A stretch of DNA of 64,000 nucleotides, taken from NCBI GenBank assembly GCA_039105265.1, contig JAPFFF010000020.1, positions 1,629,001 through 1,693,000 of the forward strand, given 5' to 3'. The notes under the pieces were generated by a model. That model was not told the DNA's origin. It ran no database searches and was given only the letters and a program-made list of their open reading frames with translations. The stretch comes from Tritrichomonas musculus. Taxonomy: Eukaryota; Parabasalia; Tritrichomonadida; Tritrichomonadidae. This document shows, piece after piece, positions 10,500 through 20,124 of the stretch. The number at the start of each line of letters is the position of its first letter. Within the stretch, counting starts at the first letter, position 1. The position numbers were made by a program, and so were the translations under genes.

Positions 10500-11161
10500 A
10501 ATTATTGCATTAAAATTGGAACTTATTGATATATTGACAAATATTTGTCACAAAACTTTTTTTTTGAATCCACATTTATTTAATAAAATTTCTTTTAAAA
10601 AACTTTTTGCATCATAAATAATCGTCTTAGTTTATATTTGTTCAATACAAAAAATCGAAAATTGAATGGCGATGATAAAAATGAATTGATGTGAAATTGT
10701 GAAAAGCATATATAAAACTGTTTTTATTTATCTTAGATTGAATTAAGAAATGGCTCTTATTGGTTCTTTATTTTAGAGGGGAAAAATAATTTTTTTTTTA
10801 ATTATTTATTTATCAATGATGAGTATTAATAAGAGCAATTTTTTTAATAATGATATTCATTCCAAATTTTTCTCCAATCTATATAAATTGTTTCATTGGA
10901 GTCAGTAAATAAAAATGCTTTTTTTATGTTAAATTCATTAATAGAAAGTAAAAATTATTTTTTTTTTTTAAAAAAATCATTAATGTTTATTAGTAAAATA
11001 AAAGAGCCAAATCAATGATTGAATAAGGATCCTATTCTAAATAAAGTTTTTTTGCTGAATAAATCTTTTATTTGTTCATTTGTGGTACAATCTATTGGCA
11101 TTCTCCATAAACAATACCAAAAAAAAATCATCAAAATAATTTTTTTAAAACTTTATGAATT
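10500..11161. other. Intergenic AT-rich stretch
   Basis: About 660 bases with many T and A runs and no recognisable coding or structured sequence. It separates the RBR gene from the tail of a minus-strand ankyrin gene. Confidence 0.6.
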
Positions 11162-12680
11162 TTAAAATTGAATTGTATCAGTTGCCTTTTTATCAATACC
11201 TTTATGCTGTAATAAAAGCTTAATAATGTCAAGATGCTGTTTTTCTACTGCAAGGTGCAGAGGTGTTCGCCCATTAAAACAAAAAAGTTTCAAAAATACA
11301 ATTAAAAACAAAGAAAAAAAAAAAATTGATTTTTCGTTTACATCAATGTTTGGTACTGATAAGATTAAACGAACTATTTCTACATTTCCAACTTCAATTG
11401 CTAAATATAATGTTGTTTTATGAAAATATGAAATAAAAATCTCATACAAATAAATTATTATTAAAATTTCTTTAAAATTAAATTTGTTGTTTTGAAATTC
11501 CATTAAAAATTTTATTAAGAATGCCATTTAAATATTTGTTTTTGAAACCCTATTAAACTATTTTGTATATAAAACCAAATTAATTGATTTTACTATAAAA
11601 TTGGATATAATATTGTCAATTTTAAACATAATGAGTAAATAATAATAAAATTTCATCAAAATAACAGAAAATGAAATTTCATTGAAATATCATAAAATGA
11701 AATGATATAAAAATATTTTTTTGAGTGTGAATTGCTTTATCATTTATATTAATTGGTGATGAGCATTTGACTTTCTGTGAAAAGAATAATTTGATAATAT
11801 CAACGTTATTAAGTATAACTGCTTTTTGAAATGCTGAATAATAAATAAATAAATTAAAATTTTATTTAAAAAAGATTTTTTAAATTTTATTTAAAAAAAA
11901 TGATAAAAAAACTATATTGAAAATATTTATTTAAAATGTAATTGATAAATTTGATTTAGAATTTCATTAAAAAAAAAATTGGAATTGGATGAAAAATATT
12001 GATTTTTTAATTGCATATAAAAACATAAATTTGAATAAAATTGAATTAATTTTGTTTGAATTAGATTCAAAAATTGAATTAAAATATCATTGAATTTTTT
12101 AATATGGAATATCATGAAATATATTGATTTAAATTGTATTTAAATAGATATTTTAAAATTAGATTTAAAAGCATGATTTTAAATTGCATTCAAATATTTG
12201 AATTGAAATTGCATTGAAATTTCATAATCAAATTAAATTAAAAAAAAATGTTTTCAAATTTTATTAATTTAAATTAAAAAAAAATTACATTAAAATTTTT
12301 GATATTTTGAATTTCATTAATTTAATTTTTTTTATGAATACTATAAAAAATATATTATTAAAAAATGCTATGAAAATTAATATCTGTTCCAGGATATGAT
12401 AATAATAACTTGATAATTTCTGTATTTTCTCTATTAACTGCTAAATAAAGCGCTGTTTCATTCAAATATATAATCACAAATATGATTGGTTAAATTAAAA
12501 GTACTTTGAATAAAATTGCATTTAAATAGGATTTAATTAAAATCCTATAAGAAAAATAATTATATTGAAAATGCTTTCAATGTTTACATCAACTTTATTA
12601 CTTGATAATAAAAGCTTAACAATTTCTGGATTTTCTAAATTTACAGCCTTATAAATAGGTGTTTCACCAAACAAAAAAAA
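11162..12680 (-). pseudogene. Decayed ankyrin-repeat array downstream of the DUF3447-like gene
   Basis: Reading the minus strand, ankyrin-type helices of the form (T)-(A/P)-L-x-L-A-V...I-(V/I)-K-L-L-L recur near 12580-12660, 12380-12480, 11760-11840, 11340-11420 and 11180-11270. They are in several frames and interrupted by stops, so the array is broken. The last block (11162-11527) is still open for 121 codons and holds about two repeats. After each repeat's Asp-Val-Asn the expected turn is replaced by a hydrophobic linker beginning Ser/Lys-Ile-Phe or Leu. No GT...AG boundaries frame these linkers. Most likely the 3' part of the gene starting at 13955. Confidence 0.6.
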
Positions 12681-13955
12681 TCATAAAAATATAATTAAAA
12701 TATTATAATTTAAAATTTTTTTTTCATTAAGATTAAGATTAACTTTTGATAGAAGAAGTTTTATAATTTCAATATTTTCTTTATCAATAGCAGAAAATAA
12801 AAACTTGGTATTCATATAATTTGTTTCATTTTTTTTCAGAATATCATCAATAAATGTATAGTGATCGTATTTGCAAAGAAAATCCAATAAATCATTATTA
12901 TTGACATTTAAAAAATCTTGCATGAAATCATAATTGAAGAAATTCAAACTTTTTTTGAGACAATTTTTTTCCAATTCTTTAACTTCATTTGATAAAAGAT
13001 TAACTAAAATATAATTGGTTATTTTATTGTTATGATATTTGATTGAATTGATAAAAATGTTTTCGAATGTTTCATATTTTGGTTGAATTTGGTTTTCTTT
13101 GAGAATGTTAATTATATAAGGACTTCCTGAATGAAATGCGCAAGACCACAAAGAAGGTGTTAATTTGCAATTATTCATTAACAAATAGTTGAAAATTTTC
13201 ACTGAGCCAAAGAAAGCTGCATATTCAATTAATGAAGATCGTTTACGTCTTTCATATCGGTCACCAAGAACATCTATTTCGTAAATAGATTGGTCCATTA
13301 CTAAAGACAATTTTGTTTTGTTTATTGTGACATATTGGACGAATTCTTTAATTAAATCATTTCGAATCAATAGACAGATGCGATTTTCATTCTCTGCAAT
13401 TCTTCGATTTTCATAAAAATGTTCAGGGACTTCTTGCTTCATTTCTTTTATCACTGAAGAATATGTGTCAATGTAATAATATTTTTCAGATTCTCGTTCT
13501 ATTTCTTTAAACCATTTGTCATCCATTAAAGATTTGATTTCTGGTAAGAAATATCGATGATAATTTCTCTTGATTAATTTGTGGTCCATTAATATTTTTT
13601 TCGCAATATGTTCATCAAATGACATTATATTTTGCTCAGTGAGAAATAGAAGAATTCTTCTGTTACCTTTGAAAATTGTAAATATTTCAGAATTTGAAAA
13701 ATATTTTGAAATATGATCTTTGATAAAATACAATATTGAATCCATCTTCTCAAAAAAATCATATTTACGAAGGTGGTACCTGGATATTGATACAAATAAG
13801 TGTAAAAATGATTTAAATTCATTATGGTCATCAAAAATTTGGGGATTTGGAAATATATTTTTAATATTCTCTTCTGAATTAGATTTGTTATCAAAAAAAT
13901 CAAGAAGATTGTTCTGAATTGTTATCATTCTGTTTATGAAATTTTGGGAGTCCAT
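12681..13955 (-). CDS. DUF3447-like/ankyrin protein, N-terminal part
   Basis: 424 codons from ATG to TGA. The first 220 residues are an alpha-helical region shared with the gene at 51579-53801. The section around residues 225-300 (Ser-Leu-Ile-Glu-Tyr-Ala-Ala-Phe-Phe-Gly and following) resembles the DUF3447 ankyrin-like domain expanded in trichomonads. One ordinary ankyrin repeat occurs near the end (about 385-410). The stop falls inside a hydrophobic linker; the same frame reopens beyond it with another ankyrin repeat, so this is probably a truncated gene. A functional short protein cannot be excluded. No clear Inr was found 10-12 bases before the ATG. Function unknown; such proteins are usually taken to be intracellular scaffolds. 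Confidence 0.65.
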   Translation of the reverse strand: MDSQNFINRMITIQNNLLDFFDNKSNSEENIKNIFPNPQIFDDHNEFKSFLHLFVSISRYHLRKYDFFEKMDSILYFIKDHISKYFSNSEIFTIFKGNRRILLFLTEQNIMSFDEHIAKKILMDHKLIKRNYHRYFLPEIKSLMDDKWFKEIERESEKYYYIDTYSSVIKEMKQEVPEHFYENRRIAENENRICLLIRNDLIKEFVQYVTINKTKLSLVMDQSIYEIDVLGDRYERRKRSSLIEYAAFFGSVKIFNYLLMNNCKLTPSLWSCAFHSGSPYIINILKENQIQPKYETFENIFINSIKYHNNKITNYILVNLLSNEVKELEKNCLKKSLNFFNYDFMQDFLNVNNNDLLDFLCKYDHYTFIDDILKKNETNYMNTKFLFSAIDKENIEIIKLLLSKVNLNLNEKKILNYNILIIFL

Positions 13956-14154
13956 TTTCTCAATCCAAAAAATAAAAAATAATTTATTTTGACAAAATAT
14001 ATAATATGAATATACAATTTTTTCACCTTAATTTAACCTTTTATAACGTCAAAAAGTAAAAATATAAAAGCTTTATTCCAATTTTTTAAGGGTGTAGTCT
14101 CAACTTGATATCTCTAATATTTATTAAAAATAAATTGATAAAAATAATGTATAT

Positions 14155-15115
14155 AGAACATAGGAAACTCTCATAATCTTTTGAAATTAATATATAATAA
14201 AGTATATCATATTATAAGAATATTTTAATAGAAAACATTTTCCCAATTTTGCGTATATACTGAGATATGATTAAAGAAAGTTGCCAAAATTGAGAGGAAT
14301 TTCTATTCAAATGTAGTATAATTTTGTAATTGATTTTTCTCGAAAATTTGGCGGACGATTTTTCTAAAAATTTAATATAATATATAATGCAATATATACT
14401 ACTATTTAAGATAAATGTAATATACCGGTCATTCGTTGGCTCTGTTCTGGAATCGTTTTTTCCAAAAAAAATCGTAAAATCGGCTAAAAATAGTGTAAAT
14501 CGCTTTATCTCGGGATATATACTTATAATGCGCAATTTTTTTGCTTAATCGTGTTTTTAACATCATAATAAGAAAAATAACCAATTTTTGGGTAAAAATA
14601 TTGAATTTTGGCCGATATTGTTAGTAACGAGTTTTTTTGTATTTTTATCTTAATATAAAAAATCTCATTCTTCACGGATAGGAGTTTTTGGTTATTACTC
14701 TATATACAATAAACATACAATCCTATAATTTTATAATCATATACAATACAGTAATGCAATTATTGTTATACTGATTATGTAGGTACACCTATTTTTTTTT
14801 CTGACATTTAATGCAAAAATACAGAAATCAAATTTTTGAAATATATTTTATAAATAACTCGATGCAAAGCGAAGCTAATAAAAATATAACAATTGATATA
14901 TATTAAGATGCTTGCAATATATATTCTTATAATACCATAAATTTTGAAACATTTTTACATTTACGTCTGGAGACTCGTTATGAAAATCACAACTTTTTGA
15001 AAGACTCTCCGCCGCGATTTCGCTTAAAATCTGAAATCATCAATAACTGTCTATGGTGAGTATATATTATTAATTTCGAAGCATATCGACATATCTCGAG
15101 AGTTTCCTATGTTCT
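14155..15115. repeat. Left 961-bp terminal repeat of the transposon
   Basis: Bounded by 18-bp inverted repeats (14155-14172 and 15098-15115). The body is AT-rich and non-coding in appearance. A 107-codon minus-strand frame at 14212-14535 is present in both copies because the copies are identical; it matches nothing I know. Confidence 0.85.
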
Positions 15116-15195
15116 ATATTTTTTTAAAATTTTTGACATATCATAAAATATTCAAATATTTCTATATATAAAAAGTGAAATGAAAAAATTATCTT

Positions 15196-17172
15196 TTATT
15201 CAGAATCATCATCATTAACCAAGTTATTCAACTGCTCATCAGCATTCCAAAATATCATGTTGTTCAAGCCAGCTGTTTTTATCATGCCCGTTGATTTGGT
15301 AGAAATTGAACGTCGATTTTTTTCATAAAAATTCCCCAAAATCCCACTTAACTCTTGAAATGGCATTTTTCTTGGCTTTGGATCGATTAACTTCAATAAT
15401 GGCATTTTTCTTACAATTTGAACATTCTTCCAAAGGTACAATGCTTGCCGAAGATAGTAAATTATTGGACGTTCTTCAACTGGAGTGTTGTCAAAAATTT
15501 TCTTCCCACTGTCACTTCGTGATTCTGGAACTTTTTCTTCAATAGGCATGTTCTTGTACAATTCGTGCTCCAATAGAATGTATTTCATTGATTTCTGGAA
15601 ATTCACGTGGCTGTCATCTTTTTTATTATGCCTCCGAACATTTGCAAAATTGTGTTCTTGGTAGTGTGAACTGCATGCACCTGTATCAATAGCTTCTTCA
15701 GTGATTATTTGAGATGCAATTCCAATTGCAGTAAATATGTATTGTTTACACCAATTATCTGTGAAACATCTCATTTTCTTATATGTATTGGGCTGCACAC
15801 GATAGATCTTTAAGTTGTGTTCAATGACATATTGTTGCATAAGATAATAAATCAATACAATACTTGCACCAAGTAAAAGATAGTCAATAGTCTCTTGCCG
15901 ACTTAGTGAATTCCTGAATAGTGCCTCTAGTAAGAGTGTAGAAGGAAGCATTGATAAAAGTAAATAAAAGTCTTCGTCATCAATTATTTTTTGAATTGTT
16001 TGTAAAGTAAACAATTTTTTTGGGAGGTCATCTTCCATTTTACGTCCTTTGTTGTTATCCAATAAGTAAGGAGCAATTCCAATAGTTTTTAAATCTTCTG
16101 CAGACCGTGTTTCATAAGAATCATATGGAGAAACTAGGAATTCTTCAAGAGAGGATTTTCTGTAACGATCTCTTTTTGTCAGGTGCAATGGATCTGAAAA
16201 ATGAATTAATACTGCAAATATTTTAATTATACCAACAGCACCAAGACTTAGGAATCTTTCGAAGTTACCAATAATTTTGTCGATGAATATATTTGCATAT
16301 ATGCTATAAGTGTTGTCACCATCAGTGCCTAATCCGATAATACTTATGTTTTTTGGCATGAGTGATATGATCGATTCAATTTTTTCGCGTAACTCTTGTG
16401 TTGCCTTACCTGACGTCGACGGAATACATGCAATTGGAAACTGTTTAAATTCTGGATTTAATGGTGCAAATGTCATACCGAATTCTGCTTGTATCACTGA
16501 GTTATAATTTAATTTAATAAATTCTAAAAATTCGTTGTCATCATTAATAAATGTTTCTGCTAATTCTGGATCGATCTCTTTGAGATTTAGCACGCCATCA
16601 ATCCTACCATTTTTGTTTACTTTGACATACGGTGTAACATATGCAGCATCAACCATGATAACTCCTTTTCCAGTAAAATTATTTGGTAAAAACCTTGACA
16701 TGATATTCAAAATATTTTGTATATCGCCATTAAAAATGTCGTCATGTATTCCTAAATTAGCGAGAGCTTGCTTTCTATATGTTGAAGCAGTTTTATATGT
16801 TGGAAACAATAAATTGGTATTTAAAATATTGAAGTAATGTGGACTCATCATGCTTAACAGTGCAAAGAATTCGTGAAGTCCATCATAACGTCTTCCTTGA
16901 GGAAATTTTGTTATATTATCCCATGTAGCGCCGATGAATCTTAATACTATTGGACTAATATTAATCGTTTTTTGTTTGTCTTCTGGTATATTCAATTTAA
17001 TTTTCTGTAAGTCTGCTATTTGTCTTTTTAGCCTTGTATTCTCCAAAATTAACCTTTCATTTTCACCTTGTAATCTTTGATTGTCTTCTAAGAGCTTTTC
17101 GTAAGTTTGCTGAGATCTTGCTTTTGCTCCTGTTTCGGGAGTAAACCATGATGGATTTCGCTTAGGCGCCAT
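15196..17172 (-). CDS. DDE-type transposase of the composite-like element
   Basis: 658 residues, intact from ATG to TAA. Residues 21-62 form a likely coiled coil. A candidate RNase H-fold core has D175 in Val-Ile-Met-Val-Asp-Ala, D284 in Gly-Thr-Asp-Gly-Asp-Asn, an Asp-Pro-Leu-His-Leu-x-Lys motif at 327-333, and E506 in Gln-Glu-His-Asn-Phe. This order, with Asp-Pro-x-His-Leu between the second Asp and the late Glu, recalls P-element/THAP9 and related transposases, but residue assignment is by eye. No N-terminal zinc finger such as THAP is visible. The C-terminus is acidic. The gene lies alone between the two 961-bp repeats and has its own host-type initiator. It should mobilise the element; the superfamily is unresolved. 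Confidence 0.72.
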   Translation of the reverse strand: MAPKRNPSWFTPETGAKARSQQTYEKLLEDNQRLQGENERLILENTRLKRQIADLQKIKLNIPEDKQKTINISPIVLRFIGATWDNITKFPQGRRYDGLHEFFALLSMMSPHYFNILNTNLLFPTYKTASTYRKQALANLGIHDDIFNGDIQNILNIMSRFLPNNFTGKGVIMVDAAYVTPYVKVNKNGRIDGVLNLKEIDPELAETFINDDNEFLEFIKLNYNSVIQAEFGMTFAPLNPEFKQFPIACIPSTSGKATQELREKIESIISLMPKNISIIGLGTDGDNTYSIYANIFIDKIIGNFERFLSLGAVGIIKIFAVLIHFSDPLHLTKRDRYRKSSLEEFLVSPYDSYETRSAEDLKTIGIAPYLLDNNKGRKMEDDLPKKLFTLQTIQKIIDDEDFYLLLSMLPSTLLLEALFRNSLSRQETIDYLLLGASIVLIYYLMQQYVIEHNLKIYRVQPNTYKKMRCFTDNWCKQYIFTAIGIASQIITEEAIDTGACSSHYQEHNFANVRRHNKKDDSHVNFQKSMKYILLEHELYKNMPIEEKVPESRSDSGKKIFDNTPVEERPIIYYLRQALYLWKNVQIVRKMPLLKLIDPKPRKMPFQELSGILGNFYEKNRRSISTKSTGMIKTAGLNNMIFWNADEQLNNLVNDDDSE

Positions 17173-17177
17173 TAAAA

Positions 17178-17185
17178 AAAAATGA
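17178..17185 (-). promoter_or_regulatory. Inr TCATTTTT of the transposase gene
   Basis: On the minus strand TCATTTTT precedes the ATG with the start A 11 bases upstream, the same spacing as host genes here. The gene appears set up for ordinary trichomonad RNA polymerase II initiation. Confidence 0.6.
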
Positions 17186-17253
17186 TTCTATATTGAAAAT
17201 TTCAGAGGTTTTTAAATTTGAAAGGAAAAAAAAGCATGACCACGAAAAATTAT

Positions 17254-18214
17254 AGAACATAGGAAACTCTCATAATCTTTTGAAATTAATATATAATAAA
17301 GTATATCATATTATAAGAATATTTTAATAGAAAACATTTTCCCAATTTTGCGTATATACTGAGATATGATTAAAGAAAGTTGCCAAAATTGAGAGGAATT
17401 TCTATTCAAATGTAGTATAATTTTGTAATTGATTTTTCTCGAAAATTTGGCGGACGATTTTTCTAAAAATTTAATATAATATATAATGCAATATATACTA
17501 CTATTTAAGATAAATGTAATATACCGGTCATTCGTTGGCTCTGTTCTGGAATCGTTTTTTCCAAAAAAAATCGTAAAATCGGCTAAAAATAGTGTAAATC
17601 GCTTTATCTCGGGATATATACTTATAATGCGCAATTTTTTTGCTTAATCGTGTTTTTAACATCATAATAAGAAAAATAACCAATTTTTGGGTAAAAATAT
17701 TGAATTTTGGCCGATATTGTTAGTAACGAGTTTTTTTGTATTTTTATCTTAATATAAAAAATCTCATTCTTCACGGATAGGAGTTTTTGGTTATTACTCT
17801 ATATACAATAAACATACAATCCTATAATTTTATAATCATATACAATACAGTAATGCAATTATTGTTATACTGATTATGTAGGTACACCTATTTTTTTTTC
17901 TGACATTTAATGCAAAAATACAGAAATCAAATTTTTGAAATATATTTTATAAATAACTCGATGCAAAGCGAAGCTAATAAAAATATAACAATTGATATAT
18001 ATTAAGATGCTTGCAATATATATTCTTATAATACCATAAATTTTGAAACATTTTTACATTTACGTCTGGAGACTCGTTATGAAAATCACAACTTTTTGAA
18101 AGACTCTCCGCCGCGATTTCGCTTAAAATCTGAAATCATCAATAACTGTCTATGGTGAGTATATATTATTAATTTCGAAGCATATCGACATATCTCGAGA
18201 GTTTCCTATGTTCT
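17254..18214. repeat. Right 961-bp terminal repeat of the transposon
   Basis: Matches the left copy at a constant offset of 3,099 bases in every stretch compared, including both 18-bp ends. The same 107-codon minus-strand frame recurs at 17311-17634. Confidence 0.85.
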
Positions 18215-18221
18215 TGTATAT

Positions 18222-19398
18222 ATACTTAATCATAAAATATTAAAATATTATTAGATAATTCCTTCTTCTAATAAAAAATTAAATTTTGATATTTTTTTTT
18301 TTGCGGCCAATTATACAAACAAATTTAAAACTTTACATTTACCAATATTTTTGAGATAAAAAAGGTTTATTCATCAGATTAGCTTACAATCGCTATTACA
18401 AGCAAACAATAATTTGATAGCTTACTTTTTACTTTCTATTTCTTGGTTTTTTCAAATACTTTTTTCAAATACTTTATATATTATCCAAAGATAATGAAGT
18501 ACAAAGACTTAAAGTGTAAAAATTACATTTACGTTTGTAAACAACAATGAATATTTGTTTTTATGCTATTTTAATTCCTTTATTTTGCCAATATTTTCCA
18601 GATCCAATAATTAATTACAAGTCGGATGATATGAAGACCGTATTTAATTTTTATGTTCGTTTAATAATACTTACAACCTTTTTTTATTGTTAGAGCTATT
18701 GATTTTATTAAATTAGTAATTTAATTGTAAACAATATCTTTGCAATTTAAGATAATCCAATTTTTCAGGATCACATAGCATATGATACAAATTCTCTTTT
18801 ATTTTTATTTACGTTTTTTGAATTTATCAATTTTTTTTTTTTTTTAAAATTCAAAATCAAGTTTGATTATTTACTCCAAATTGCAGATTTAATTGGCTAT
18901 TTGTGATTTTTCCCTATATTTAAGATATCAAAATTCAAAAAGTATGCTTTAAAACCAATATTAAAAAATTAACAAATCATACTTGGATTCAAAAAGTTGA
19001 TTTTTTTTCTAAAGATTGAATACTTTTAAAATGAGACTACTCCCTATAAAAGTACTGAATTCTATTTTAACCAATAAACAATTAATTTGCTTAAAAATCG
19101 TATTGTAATATCTATTTTCTTTATTTACATTTAATTCAAAATCTTTTTAAATAATAATTCAACTACATTTTCTAAAAAATCATTTTTAGTAAAAGCGAAG
19201 TGAATTTTCTCCAGCTGTAAGGAATTAAACAAAAAAAGGGCAACGTTACGATATGCACAAGAGGTAATATAATTTATATACTAAATATCAAAGTCATTGT
19301 TAAAAATGGGATGATACTTATGACCATTACAATAATTGAATACTTTTTTGAATGATCTTTATCAAAAATTCAATGTATTTTTTAAAAATGTAACCATC
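18222..19398. other. AT-rich interior of the older transposon remnant
   Basis: About 1.2 kb with frequent stops in all frames. No protein similarity could be recognised. TGAGACTACTCCCT at 19032-19045 resembles the remnant's right end with one mismatch. Confidence 0.45.
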
Positions 19399-19414
19399 TG
19401 AGACTACACCCTTA

Positions 19415-20012
19415 AAATGGTTATTTTTTGAATCCTGTATTTTGGGGGAAATGGTAGAAATTCAACTATATATTAAGATTTAAAAATTATTCATTCTCTT
19501 GGAATTTTAATAATCAAATACTTTTTTTTTTTTTAGCCTTAATAATATTGATCTTAATAATTTTAAAGGAAGAATTATTCGATAAAGAGTAATTATTTAA
19601 TATTTGACAAAGATTAAAACGAATCATCTTTGACATAATTTTCATCGAATTGAACAGGAGCATTATCTTCAAAATCATACTCTTCCATTTCTTGTTCAAG
19701 AGCATTTTCTAAAAGTTTACTTATAGCATCATGCTGCAACTTATCAGAAGCCTCTTTTGGAGACACTTGATTAAAAATCCTATAATGAATATCGTATCTT
19801 CCATATCCATAACTCTTCGTTTTTATCAGTTTTCTTCAATCTTTTATCATGCTTGGATGATAGTCTCCAATGAATCTTATCCTTTCCATTGGAGACTATC
19901 ATCCGATGTTCAACAAGCCGAAATTGAGATCGATCTTTTCTTTAGATAATAAAATTTTCACAATTTTTTTGTTGTCATTTAAAGTTGCCAATAACAAAGG
20001 CGATTTCATTAA
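19415..20012 (-). pseudogene. Ankyrin-repeat debris, minus strand
   Basis: The minus strand from 20012 to 19899 encodes one clear ankyrin-type repeat (Lys-Ser-Pro-Leu-Leu-Leu-Ala-Thr-Leu, then Ile-Val-Lys-Ile-Leu-Leu-Ser and Ile-Asp-Leu-Asn) before a stop. A second block, about 19620-19810, encodes an acidic tail with Gln-Glu-Met-Glu-Glu-Tyr-Asp in another frame. A perfect palindrome lies between them. Probably the remains of a host ankyrin gene. Confidence 0.45.
19855..19904. repeat. Perfect 18-bp palindrome with 14-base loop
   Basis: GGATGATAGTCTCCAATG at 19855-19872 is followed, after 14 bases, by its exact reverse complement at 19887-19904. The stem is far richer in G and C than its surroundings. 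Confidence 0.8.
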
Positions 20013-20124
20013 TCATTTTTACATATATTAAAATATTTTTGAGTTTAGATTCGAGTTAGTTAAAATTATCCCTATTATCAAAATTATTAAAACAGCGTGA
20101 TTTAAGTGAAAAAAATAATCTTAC

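Larger units (their letters stand above)
14155..18214 (-). mobile_element. Complete 4,060-bp DNA transposon with 961-bp terminal direct repeats
   Basis: Two apparently identical 961-bp repeats in the same orientation (14155-15115 and 17254-18214) flank one transposase gene. Each repeat begins AGAACATAGGAAACTCTC and ends with the inverse, GAGAGTTTCCTATGTTCT, so the whole element also has 18-bp terminal inverted repeats. The 7-mer TGTATAT directly abuts both outer ends (14148-14154 and 18215-18221). The inner ends have no matching flanks. This fits one transposition of the whole unit rather than two separate insertions. Identity of the repeats and an intact gene suggest recent activity. The layout resembles a bacterial composite transposon; I cannot name the family. 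Confidence 0.8.
14087..19414. mobile_element. Remnant of a TA-flanked DNA transposon, interrupted by a younger element
   Basis: TA at 14087-14088 is followed by AGGGTGTAGTCTCA (14089-14102). Its exact inverse TGAGACTACACCCT lies at 19399-19412 and is followed by TA. Removing the inserted 4,060-bp element and one target duplication leaves about 1,257 bp, a size typical of mariner-type elements, which also duplicate TA. No transposase is recognisable in the AT-rich remainder (18222-19398), so the superfamily is inference. A related copy of the end, with one mismatch, lies at 19032-19045. Confidence 0.5.

Noticed and set aside
11162-12760. Ankyrin linkers as ordinary introns
   Set aside because: The linkers lack GT...AG borders and the trichomonad branch-acceptor consensus ACTAACACACAG.
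14212-14535. 107-codon frame in the left repeat (also 17311-17634) as a gene
   Set aside because: It recurs only because the repeats are identical; composition is as AT-rich as the non-coding flanks and no motif is recognisable.
14155-18214. Reading the 961-bp direct repeats as LTRs of a retroelement
   Set aside because: The only gene between them is a DDE-type transposase on the minus strand; no reverse transcriptase, protease or Gag-like sequence is seen, and each repeat has 18-bp inverted ends.
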